From assembly GCA_019693395.1 (NCBI GenBank), contig JAAMXP010001074.1:50830-114829 (forward strand): a DNA stretch of 64,000 bases, written 5' to 3'. The position numbers were made by a program, and so were the translations under genes. Position 1 is the stretch's first letter. Each line of letters begins with the position of its first letter. This DNA comes from Ettlia oleoabundans. Lineage: Eukaryota > Chlorophyta > Chlorophyceae > Chlamydomonadales. Below the pieces are notes generated by a model. It was not told where the DNA came from, did no database searches, and saw only the letters and a list, made by a program, of their open reading frames with translations. This document shows, piece after piece, positions 11,601 to 23,600 of the stretch.

Positions 11601-14600
11601 TGCCCACAGGATGGAGCCCGCCATGAGCGCAATCCAGTTGTCAACGCTGTTCACTTGCCTGGGCTGGCGATGTTGAAGGCAGCAGCATCAAACAGGAATG
11701 CACTCGCCAGGAAGCCGCCAAAACGGGCAGGCATGTCTTGCGTAAGCTGCAAGTCCGCCTGCCACCTGCTGATGGGGATGGCGCTCATGGGGTCTGGCAT
11801 AACCGCCGCTTCCAAGGCGCCAATTGGTGAGCGTGTGGCCATGCCGCTTACAACAAGCATGGAAGTGCCAGAGGGGCGGGGGGTTGTCAGTTCGAGTGAG
11901 CCTGGTGTGAGCGCTATGCTGTCATCCTCTGCTGCCATCACAGCGGGCTCAGCGGCTGCCAAACTGGAGCTGATGAACTGTGCGATAGCGGAGATGGTGG
12001 GGTAGTCAAAGACCAGGGTAGAGGGCAGTTGCAGGCCCAGCCTGTCCTCCAGGCTGTTGCGCAGCTCAACAGCACCCAGGCTGTCCAGGCCGGCAGCCAT
12101 GAGAGGCTCGTTGGTACTGACGGCGCCACCAATGATGGCCTTGGCTGACGCCTCCACCTCGGATGTGACATATGCCAGCCGCTGCTCGGCTGACATGCCT
12201 GTTGAAGGGCTAGCAGCGCCAGTGGCTGCCTTCTTTGTAACCGCCTGCTCCTGCTCGCTGCCAATGGTATCCGCTGCCTTGAGGTCAGCAAAGTTGCTGA
12301 AGAAGAAGGGCAGCTGTTTCATGCCTTGCAGGAAGGCAGGCCAGTCTACAGGTGTCATTGCCACTTGCGGTGACACCCGCAGACCTGCCACTGCTGCCGA
12401 CTGAGCTGCTCCAGCCAGCAACAGGCCGTGCAAGCCTTGCAGGCCAGTGTTGGGGGTGAGGGCACCCAGACCAATGTTTTCCATCTTAGCAGCACTGCTC
12501 GCTGCCATGCCAGCACCCTTCCATGCACCGAACTGCACACTGAGCACCTCGGCACCCGCAGCCTGCCTGCCAGCAGCCGTTGCATCGAGCCAGCTGTTTG
12601 CAATGCTGTAGTTCAGCTGACCCACAGAGCCCAGCAAAGCAGCCACCGATGAGAAGAGGACGCTGTTGTGTGTGGGTCGCACGCTGAGCTTGCTGTCCAT
12701 GTGGCGCCAGGCAGTGGCCTTGGGGGCAAACACCTGCATGTACAGGCAAAGCGCACTGCTCAGCTATTGAAGGAATGTGCAAGCGATGCAGATCGCATCA
12801 CCACCCCGCATGGCACCAGCGTAGCACAGAACAGGGCGGCGGTGCGGAGGGTGTCAGCAAAAGGCTTGCCTGCCGAATGCCCGCAAGCGTCTGATTTGCA
12901 ACCGTGGCGTCAGCCAGCACGCCACCAGCATGCATGACTCCCGTCACAGAAGGCCAAGCGCCTGCCAGCACAGCCTCCACATCGCAAGCAAAGCCAGCGT
13001 CGGCCTTGCTGAGCGTGACTGCCGCATTCTGGTGTGCCGCAAGCAGGGCGGCTGAGCTGTCAGGAGTGAAGGCGCCTGTGCGGCTGACCAGGGACAGATG
13101 GCGCACCCGCTGGTGAAGAAGCCACTGGGACACAATAGTCCCCAGGGCACCTGCACCATCAAGGGGCGCAGAAGGGACATAGCCCATCAACAACAGTACA
13201 TATCAAGATTGCTCAGCCAGAAAAATGAACACACAACACCTAAAGGTTGACAGCCGAAGGTTTGACAGCTAAGGTGGTGGGCTTCCAGTGTGTTAACTCA
13301 CCTACGCCTCCAGTGACCAGCCAGCTGCCGCCCAACGCTGCCTGGGACTGTGTGGGAGGGTGACGCACCACCACCTTGCCCACGTGCCTGGCCTGGCTCA
13401 TCTGGCGTAGCGCAGCAGCCACCGCGCCCATGCTGTGTGCGATGAGGGGCAGCGGACGGAGCTGGCTGGATGCTAGGCCGGCTGAGACGCGCATGAGCGC
13501 CGCATGCATGGCCTCTGGTGACATGAAGTCAACAGCCAGGAGGCTGTAGGCCACATCCGGGCGCTCTGCAATGACGGAGGAGCAAAAGCCGGCCAGCAAT
13601 TTTTAAATCAACTGTAACAGCAGAGAAAGACCTGCTGCAATGTCACAGGTGTACATGAAAGCAGAGAGCTGCCACCTGCTCACCCTGTGCCACCCGGGCT
13701 GCGCTCCAAATGTCCCTCTTGCTGATCTCTACAAACGTGGCGCCAGGCGTGAGGGTGGCCAGCGTGGCAGCCACCATGCCACTGCTGGTGAGGGTGTTAA
13801 GTGCGACATCAGCGCCACCCTGCACAAGCCCAAGCAGCAATGATCATTGAGCTTAAGTCTCAGGGTTCTAGCAAGGGTAATCCTTTCAAGGAAATCCATC
13901 CCTTACCTCCAGCATGAGCTCATCAGTGAAGACAGTGTCTCGGGAGCCCACCACCTGATGTGACCCCAGCAGGCGCAGCAGCGCCCGCTTAAAAGGGCTG
14001 CCGGCCGTGGTGACCGCAGTAGCCCATGCTGCACGTATGGCCTGCATTGCTGCCAGGCCAACACCGCCAGCTGCAGCGTGGACCAGCACCCTGCTGCTCT
14101 TGCCGATGGCCGCCAGCTGGTTGAGGGCTGTGTCAACGGTGATAAACACGGTGGGCATGGTGGCAGCCTCCTCAAAGCTGCAGGCAGAAGGACAACAGTG
14201 ACAACCAATCAGGAAGAGGCAAGTTGAGACTCCGTTTATAGACCAAAACATAACGGGTGCCTGTTTACAAGCAAGCTCCTTGTCTGTTGGAGCAGTAGCC
14301 ATCCCTGGAAACATGGCTCCAAATGCATCTGCGCACCTTACTGAAGAAGGCATGGGCACCACTGTCTTGCTGGAGGCGATCACGTGGCTGCCCAGGCTGC
14401 CTCCTGCCAGCCCAAAAACAGCATCTCCAGGCCCAGCAATCACTGTGTCGCCATGCTTGACTTGGCCACGCAGTACAATGCCAGCACAGTCGCCACCTGG
14501 GGCACCAGGGTCTCCAGGGTACATGCCCAGCACATTGAGCACGTCCCTGCACAGATTACCAAACAACAGGTTCCTTACTGACATTGACAAATGACACCAC

Positions 14601-17600
14601 GAGGGACACATGAGCCAACATGACATGGAAACTCTGTCCTGGCCAGCTGGCACAGCTTTCTCGCACCTGAAGTTGGTGCCCACTGCCTGGACTGCCACCA
14701 GCACCTCATCAACTCCCAGCTTGCGTCCTGCCTCCACTGGCAGCGGCACAAGGCTGTTCAAGCTGCCACGAGGCACAGGGAAGAGATGGTAGGGACCGAG
14801 CTGCTCCACAGCTGCCGACTTGAGCAGCAGCGGTGCTAAGCGAGTATTAGAACGGTCTGCCAAGCCAAATGCATCTGTTGAGTTGGGCTCACTGCCTTCC
14901 ATCTCAACCAGAGCGGCGCTGCATGCCCTGCGCTGTGCTGGAAGCTGTGCATCCGCATCACAAACGCTCCAGTTGGTTTGCGGGATCTCCATATTTAAGG
15001 TCTTAACAAGGCCAGACAGGGCTGCCACAGCAGCAGCCCTGCTGCCACTTGTAGCGGCAGCAATTGAAGGGCGCAGCAGGGCACCACCCACGGTCTGCAG
15101 ATGCACAGCTCTCGGAGCTGAGGCTTTCAGCAGCCGCTGCACCGCGGCAATAGCAGAGGCTGCGGCCGCAGCCGGCTCCCTTTGGGCAGCAGCTGGCAGC
15201 CGCCACAGAGTGTTACTAACGCTGCTTTCAGCAAATGGCTGAGCAACAAAAGGCTCAGCCGCCGTCCAAGCAACTTGATAGAGGCAATTAGTGCGCTCTG
15301 CTGTTGCCAACTTGCTGCCAGCAGCTGCCCCAGGGCTGCTGCCAGGTTGCACTTTGGCCATGGACTTGGCAGTCAGCGCAGAGATGGTGCACAGATGCGT
15401 GTTGCTGCCGCTGCTGGTCAGCCTGAAGTCGCTGCTGACGCTGCCTTCAGCTGCCGAAACAGGCACCGTGGCTGCCCAGGCCGTGTTACTCTGCATCCTT
15501 GCCGCTGCTGGAGCCACTCTGAGGGCAGCCATTCCAGCTGGAACATAGACCTCGGTGTTGTCGGCTGCCTTGAAGACTTGACCAAGCTGCAGGAAGCAGT
15601 CAAAGGCCGCTGGATCCAGGCACAAGCCACTCCTCCCTGTCGCCGTCAGCATCGTCGCGACAGCTGCTGCCTTGTCGCCGGGGATAGAGGGCTGTGTGGC
15701 GGTCCGGAGCCATGCGGAGGTGCGGCTAGCAATGTCTTCTCGCTCACTGCCGGCTGCCGCCTTGGTTGTGATGTGTGCTGCGGTGGCTGTCACATGCACC
15801 GCCCTGGTGGCGCCAGCGGCCAGAGAAGCAAGCTCAATGGTGCCAGTTGCAAGCATCATGCAACACTCCAACATTGCACCAGCGGAGGTGCCAGGTTGCA
15901 TGAGTGGCAACAGGAGAGGGGCTGGAATGGCTGCCCGTGCCACTGCTGCCTGCTCATGCAGGGAAGAGTCTGGGGTGAGGGCCCTCAGTGCAGCACCACT
16001 CAGCTCAAAGTAACCAGCTCCTGCACAGCCGATACAACAACACATCAGCTCCAGCACCACACCTAACCAAAATATACTTCTCAGGAATGGAACAACTGGT
16101 GCCAGTCAAAAATGGAAAAATGGATGCCAAAAGCCTTAGGTTGAATCATTTGTTTTGCTCCGCATCAACTCACCAGGGAAGATTGCCTTGCCCATGACCT
16201 GGTGGTCCCACAGGAAGGCCAGGCTGGCAGCTGCCAGCTCAGCATGGAACACAGCCCGCTTCAAAGCGGTGCCAGCGGGCCCTGTTGATCCCACTGAAGC
16301 ATCACACATGAGCAGGTGAGCTGCTGGCAGCACGTAGTGGCGCTTCTGTTGCCAGGCAGGCGCTGCCACGCCAGTCTCTGCTGTGTCTGCTGCTGGAATA
16401 TCCCCTGATGGCGCAACTGCTGTCAGAACTGCGTGGGCATTGGTGCCCTGGAAAGCAAAGGCGCTAACGCCCCAGGTGCAGGCTTGGCTGGAGTCGGCAA
16501 CAGCAGGCCCAGCACCGCCCTGCTTAGGCAGCAACGCTGCAGCTGCACCGTGGCGAGTCGGCTGCTGCTCCAGAGCAGTGCAAACATAGGGGTTGACAGC
16601 TCTCAGGTGAAGAAGTGGCAGGGTGAGCGCCTGGGCAGCCGCCGCCCTTGCGAAGAGTAGGCCCGCCAAGCCTGCCGCTGGTTCAGCGTGCCCTACCCAG
16701 GACTTGCTGGCAGCCAAGACCAGCGGTTGCTGACGTGGCACCTCGTTGTATACAGCGAGCGCAGCGCCAACCTCAATGGGGTCACCCAGCGAAGTGCCTG
16801 CATGCATATTCACCACAACAGCATCGATCAGCCACCCATCCAACAGCATCAGGCACCAACAGCGTCATGTCACACTCGGGCATTCAACGTCCCAGGCGAT
16901 GCTAGAATAATAGCAAAGCTGCACAGGAAGTGAAGTGGCATCACCTGTTCCATGCATGGACAGTCCAGCCACTGCCGCCGTTGCGGCACCGGTGCCAAGG
17001 GTGGCTGTACAAATGATCTCTTGCTGCGCCGGTCCGTTGGGAGCAGTCAGGCTGCTGCTGCGCCCGTCCTGGTTGACTGCGCTGCCGCGGATGAGCACAG
17101 CTGGGCCAACAGATGAGCTGGCAGCTGCCACGGCAGCAGTGGAAATCACCACTGTGATGACTGTCTCGCCACGAACGTAACCGTCGGCGGAGGCATCAAG
17201 AGCACGGCAGCGACCGTAGGGTGACAGCATGCTGGCTGTCCACACGTATGAGGTTGATGCAGACGTGGCCTGAACATGCACACCTGCAGGGCAAGAGCAC
17301 ATGGAAGGGGCAGTTAAGCACCTGGAGAAAACAACCTGGCTGGTAATGCACAATCAACAGACAAGAAGCAAGCAGCCCGAGCAGGTTGTGAAAGGCAAAG
17401 AGTGCCCCGAGTAACTAAATGGCAGTCACCTGAAGCGTAGGAAGTTTGTGCCTCGCCAGCCTGCAGGCCCTTGGCGGCCATGTGCAGGCCCACCAGTGAG
17501 GCTGAGCAGGCTGTGTCAACACTGATGCTGGGGCCACGCATCCCAAAGGTGTATGACAGGCGGCCGCAGGCCACAGAGAGGGCAGAGGCGGTGGCATGGT

Positions 17601-20600
17601 AGACGCCACGCTGAGCATGCCGTGCCACCAGGCTTCCATAGTCCGACGATGCAATGCCTGCAAGCAGAGCAGGATCATTCTGTGGGTGGATGCGAAAAGC
17701 AAGCAGTGGGCAGTGCTTGCATTTTGGGGCAAGAGTGGGTAGGTACCAGAGACTTACCAACATAGACGCCACGGGCGCGCATAGGTGCCAGCGTTGCGTC
17801 CGCGGGAATAGAAAGGAGAGCCTCGCTGACAGTCTCCAGCAGCAAGCGCTGCTGTGGGTCCAGCAGTGCAGCCTCAGCATCAGATGTGCTGAAGGCGGCG
17901 GCATCAAAGGCGGCAATGTCAGCCAGGTACGCTCCAAAGCGTGCTGTCAGGGGCTCAGCCTCGATATTCCACCGCTCAAACGGCACAAGGTGAACTGAGT
18001 CAACGCCCATGGCGGCTGAAGAGAGCTGGCACAGCGCGCCACGTGGCGTGCGCCAGCTGGCTCCCAGCATCGTGACCGCGGTTGATGCAGCAGGGGAGTG
18101 TGCTGCCACATCCCCCTGGCGCAGTGCCAGAGCGGAAGCCGGCATGGTAAGGGCTGGGGCGCCGCCTGCTGGCCCTTGCTGGCTCATCTTGCTAGCCAAG
18201 AACTCGGTCAAGGCAGCCACTGTGGGGTAGTCGAAGACCAGGGTGGAAGGCAGCTTTAGGCCCAAACTGCCTTCCAGGCTGTTCTTGAGCTCCACGGCGC
18301 CCAGGCTGTCCAGCCCGGCTGCCATGAGGGGCTCGCTGGGGCCCACTTCCACCCCTAGGATGCCCTGTACTGCCTCTTGCACTGCCACTTCCACTGTGGC
18401 TGGGTCTACGTCAATGCTGGACAGAACCTGAGCTGGCGCCTCCAAGCTTGCAGTGGCAGCAGTACCCTCGACTGTACTGTAGGGAGCAAACAACTGCGGC
18501 AGCGGCTTGCGGGCAGCTGCCACAAACTGCTGCCAGCGGAAGGGCACCGCCGCAAGTACAGCAGTACCTGTAGCGCTGCTGCTGACACCCGTGGCAGCTG
18601 CCAGGGCACGCAGGCCAGAAGTGATGGAGATAAGCCCCATGCCCAGCCGTTCCAGCCTGGCAGCTGTGGAAGTATCGTTTGCCGCCATGCCCGCTCCCGC
18701 CCAGGCGCCCCACTGCACGCTGGTAGCCACAGCACCCGCCTGCTGAGTCCGCTGTGCCGCAGCGTCCAGTGCCGCATTGGCTGCGCTGTAGTTGGCCTGG
18801 CCGGGGGAGCCCAGCAGCGCCGCCACCGAGGAGAAGAGCAGCTGGATGTCGAGCGGCAGCACGGTTGTCTGCTGCTTCAAGTTGGCAAGCGCAGCTTGCT
18901 TGGGCGCTGACACCTGCACCAGGGACATAAGAACGGGAGATCTGAACTGGGAAACTTGGGAAATTAGACTTGCAAAACTGCAACAAGACACAGATAAGTA
19001 CAACCACACAAACAGGGGCGTCCTACCTGTCTGATGCCCGCCAGTGTCTGGTTGGGCAGTGTGGCATCCGCCAGCACACCACCCGCATGCATCACACCAC
19101 AAACAGTGGCTGCGCCCGCGAACAACGCTGCAACATCTGCTGACAGTGCGGCATCCGCTTTGCTGCTGTCAATGATAGCAGAGGGAGCATTCTCAGCAGG
19201 GAGCTGTTGCTGGCGCAGAGCTGCCTCTGGCAGACCTCCAGAGCGACTAAGCAGCAGCACAGACTCTGCCCCCTGCTGGAGCAGCCACTTTGTGATGTAG
19301 CCGCCAAGCACGCCAGAGCCTCCAGTGACGACATATCGACCGCCGATGCCGTGTGTGGCCCCTCGATTGCCAGCCTTGACATTCAGAGCACCCGGCTGGG
19401 GCAGGAGGCGAGGAAGGAAAGAAACCCCGCTGCTGTTGGCCATGCCGTGCACATCACCGCTGCTGGAGCGGCGGGTTAAGCCCACAGACACTATCCAAGA
19501 CGCTGATACGCTGTGGCTGGCAGGAGCCGTGGCTGCACTGCTGGCAACTGCAAGGGACATGGCTGGTGCCTCCTGAGCAAGGGCCTTCAGCACACCGTGC
19601 AGCCCTGCTGCAGTAAAAGCTGCTGCTGCTGCCGCTGGGCTGGATACAGGCACCAGGCTGCCTGCCAGGTCAGCTGATATGCTGATGGCTGCCTGTTTTA
19701 ACACTGCCTGGGCCACTGCCAAGGCCTCGGCAGCGCCAGCATTGGGACCCGCTGACAGCACCGTACCAGAACCCAGATGCGACGCATGGGCTGGCATAGC
19801 AGCCTCCCAATCAATGCCATAGAGCATGCCAGCTGGATGCTGTGTCTCATTCTTTGCTGTTGCTGCATGAGCGAACTGTGCTGCGCTAATAGAAAGAGGT
19901 GCGCTGCTAACACCCTCCAGCTGCACTGCTGAGCTGTCCCTGCTGGCTGCCAATTGTGCCTTGCTGCCGCCTGCCATTCCAAAAGCTGATTGTAGACCAG
20001 TTTTCCCAGAACTCAGCAGCACAATTTCAACAGATGCTGCCAGCTGAGCCCCACCCGTCAGCTGCATGACAGCATCCAGGGCAGCGGGACCAACTGCCAC
20101 TGTCTGGAGCAAGCTGTGGGTGTCTTCTGCTATGCTTGCCACAGCAACGGGTGTGCCAGTGCCAATGGGGCGTTGCTGCAACATGCCGGCCACAGCGCTT
20201 GTAGCGACAGGGCTTGCGATGAGCTTGCCGGCAGTGCCTGATGTAACACTCAGCATTTGTCCGCTGCCAGACTTGATGCTGGCCTTGTTGGCGCCTCCAG
20301 CCAGCAGCACATCAAAACTGCCTGTGCGAGGGGTTACTGCCACCTGCAGCACTGCTGCCTGCATGCCGCTTCTGGGGAAGGTAGCGTTGCTGACCGACAG
20401 GCTGCTCAGTGCCTTGAAGCTGCCATTTGCTGTGCTTGCCAATTGGGCAAATGCCTCTGCAGCAACCTCAATGAGCATGCCTGCAGTCACAACGCTGTCG
20501 CTGCTGCGTCCCGCCCACAGCTGGAGTAGGCCTGCTGCCGCAGGCTGCTGCAAGCTGGCGGCAAAAAGCACCAGCTGTCCACCAGCTTGTACTGCCTGCA

Positions 20601-23600
20601 TGAGATCGTAATGGGGTGCCAGCAGCCAAAAGCTGCTGCGCTGCCACAGGGCGCTCACTGGTCGGCTGTTGTGGCCGCCTGCCGGTGCAGCAGCCAGCAG
20701 CGTGTGGGCATTGGTTCCTTGGAAAGCAAAGGAGCTGATGCCGCTGATGACAGGCCCTTCGGGCAGCACCCCCGGCTGCCGGGGCAGGCTCCATCTGCCC
20801 TTGCCCTGCTGGAGGACCGGTGTGATGTATGGGTTGGCTGCAGGGCAGGTGAGGAAGCGGAAGGGCAGGGGACTCACTTAGACATTCATGCTGGGGTCAC
20901 TTTTATGTAGAGTTGTAAAGAACAGTGCACACGGGCAGAGGGGCACGATTAGCTCTTACCCGTGGTCAGGTGCAGGATGGGCAGCGAGGCTCCCATAGCT
21001 ATGGCCAGCTGGGCATGCGCCAGCCCCATGACGCCAGCTGCCGGCTCTGAATGCCCGATCAGCGACTTGCCGGCCATCAGCGACAGCGGGGCGGTGACAG
21101 CCTGGGATGTCACCAAGACTGCCGCCAGGGCTCCCACCTCAATGGGGTCACCCAGAGATGTGCCGGTGCCATGCATCTGCACAGCTCGCACAGCAGTAGC
21201 CGCCATGCCAGCAGTGGATAGCGCGGCACGCATCACGTCTTGCTGCGCCGGTCCATTGGGAGCAGTCAGCCCACTGCTGCGGCCATCCTGGTTGACTGCG
21301 CTGCCTGCAAACATTGCTGCTAACTGAGCCTGCTTGTGGTGCTGCTGGTGCTTGCCCTCTGGCAGAACCTCAAGCAGCATGGAGCCAGCTGCCTCAGAGC
21401 GCACGTAGCCGTCAGCAGCAACATCAAGCGTCTTGCAGCGCCCATCCATGGTGAGCATACCAGACTTGCGGAACGCGACAGAGGCAACCTCTGCAGAGAA
21501 GGTAAAATGATTGAAAGATTCAGAAGTCCTTCCAGCAAAACATGTAGAGATATGCACTGCAGGTTTGCATGGTGGCCGGCTCCTACCTGACAGCATGAGG
21601 TTGGCGCCGCTGTTGGTGGCGTTGCTTGTGTTGCCCAGTAGCAGGGCGTTATAGGCCATGTGCAAGCTGACCAGAGAGGACGAGCATGCTGCAGGACAGG
21701 GCGTAATATGGGGTGCTGTGGAACATGGAAGGAGCAAGGCTATCTCAACCCACAGGCAAGGCCCCGCACATTGACATGCACTTGCTGCTGCGTACCAGTG
21801 TCTGCTGTCATGGAGGGCCCGCTGAAGCCAAAAATGTAGCTAATGCGGCCGCTGGCCACGCTGTGCGCCGTGCCAGTGGCATGGAAACCAGTGACGTTGC
21901 TTGGTGTGTACTTGACCATCAGCTGCATTCGCGATTGTGGTGCATTGCGGTTGGCAAGGGTTAATCCGAGGTGCAAAGGGTGCAGGTCCACAGTTGCGCG
22001 AAGCCCAAATCGTCACAGATATTTCCTATGCAAGCGCCACTAGAAATGCAAACACATAAAGCGAGGCCCCTTTCCAATCACCTTGGAGTAATCCACGTTG
22101 GACAGGCCTACATACACGCCGACGTCCCGCCTGGCAGACGATGCAAAACCAGGGCTGCCTGCCTGGGCAAGCAGTAGCTCTCCTACGGCCTCCAATAGCA
22201 GGCGCTGTTGAGGATCCATGAGCAATGCTTCCGCTTCCAAAGTGGCAAATGCCGAGGCATCAAACAAGTCGGCGGCAGGCAGGAAGCTGCCAAACCGCAC
22301 TGGCACACCGCCAAACATGTCTGCAACAGCAAGGGTAGGGAGGGAAAACGACACATCGCCGGCGTAACACGTGGGGGGCAAAAGCACAACACATGGGGGG
22401 GGCAAAAAAGTGAAAAAGTGAAAAAAGAGAACCGCTAAGATCATACAACTCACCAGCATTAGCTTCCATGTCCCAGCGGTGGGCCGGCACCATTTGCACT
22501 GCATCCACCTGCTGGAGGCCGGCAAAAGCATTGGCTGGCACCCGGGCCGCTATGCCAGTGACAGCAATCAATTGGCGGCTGCGCCGAGAGGGCACCACCG
22601 GGCCAGCTGGATGCTTGGGTGAAACTTCCTCCTCATCCCAGCTGTAACTGGCGTCGCTAGTGTAGCTGTCCACGTCAGATGCTGACTCAGCATCCTCTGC
22701 CAGCTCAGCAAGCCCAGCGCCAGGCTGCACTTTGCTGGCAAGGAAGCCAGCCAGTGTTGCCATTGTGGGGTAGTCAAACACCAAGGTGGTTGGCAGTTCC
22801 AGCCCCAGCTTTGCCTCCAGGCTGTTGCGCAGCTCAACAGAGGATAGGCTGTCCATGCCGGCTGCCATCAGCGGCTGCTGTATGTCAATGTCGGCACTTC
22901 CCAGCACTGCCGCCACGGCATCCTGCACTTGCTGCAGCATAAACGTCTGGTGTTCCTCAGATGATGTGGAGGGCTGCTGAGCTGCCTTTGCTCCTCTGCG
23001 AGAGCCACCACGAGGTGCTGCCCGGCGATGCCTGTGGCGTGGTGACGCCCTTGGTGCCTCGAAGAGCTCGCTCTCATCACTTGCACCATCCTCTGAGCCC
23101 CGGTCGGCTCCCGACGCATCTGCTGCCCCCGCCTTTGCCCCCGGCTGAACCTGGCTTGCAAGGAAGCCAGCCAGAGCCGCCATGGTGGGGTAGTCAAACA
23201 CCAAGGTGGTTGGCAGCTCCAGCCCCAGCTTTGCCTCCAGGCTGTTGCGCAGTTCAACAGAGGATAGGCTGTCCAGGCCGGCTGCCATCAGCGGTTGCTG
23301 TGGGTCAATATCGGCGCTTCCAAGAACAGCAGCCACAGCATCCTGCACCTGCTGCAGCATGAAGGCTTGATGCGCCTCAGTTGAAGCAGGTGCTCCCTGC
23401 GCTAGTATCGGGCGAGCAGGCTTGCGGGCTGCATGACGGTGCCTGCTAGAACTGCCGTGACCATGGCTGCGAGAGCTGCGTTGAGCTGCAAACTGCGGAG
23501 CCACTGCAACGCTGTCGGCCACGCTGTCTGACTCGCCTTCTGCTGGTTTTACCAATGTGCCTGCTCCAAGTTGGACCTTGCTTGCCAGGAAGCCAGCCAG

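Larger units (their letters stand above)
5730..11880 (-). other. PKS module 8: KS-DH-ER-KR-ACP (fully reducing)
   Basis: KS8 spans about 11880-9920: [27 protein letters not shown] near 11000, [13 protein letters not shown] uninterrupted, [12 protein letters not shown] and [13 protein letters not shown]8 (9690-8870) has [12 protein letters not shown]^AGYLEMA, with an intron (about 9563-9407) at the same codon as in module 7, and LDCCLQLG. The KR structural half starts at LYEISW near 8560. ER8 (8060-6840) has VKAVGINFR^DVLNVLG. Unlike the other ERs, it lacks an intron before the [11 protein letters not shown] segment. KR8 (6815-6190) has [16 protein letters not shown] and NYSAAN. ACP8 (5950-5730) has [17 protein letters not shown]. 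Exon 7037 to about 5495 carries the ER end, KR8, ACP8 and the start of KS9. The inferred output is a saturated extension. Confidence 0.9.

Noticed and set aside
15182..16066. Long plus-strand open frame (294 codons), and others such as 2247-2990 and 31811-32863
   Set aside because: They lie antisense to DH7, DH9 and ER4 coding exons. GC-rich Ala/Ser/Gln codons leave the opposite frames open. Their translations have no domain-like pattern.
22367..22433. CRISPR-like or regulatory repeat array
   Set aside because: Only two imperfect short units lie inside an intron. There are no spacers and the setting is eukaryotic.
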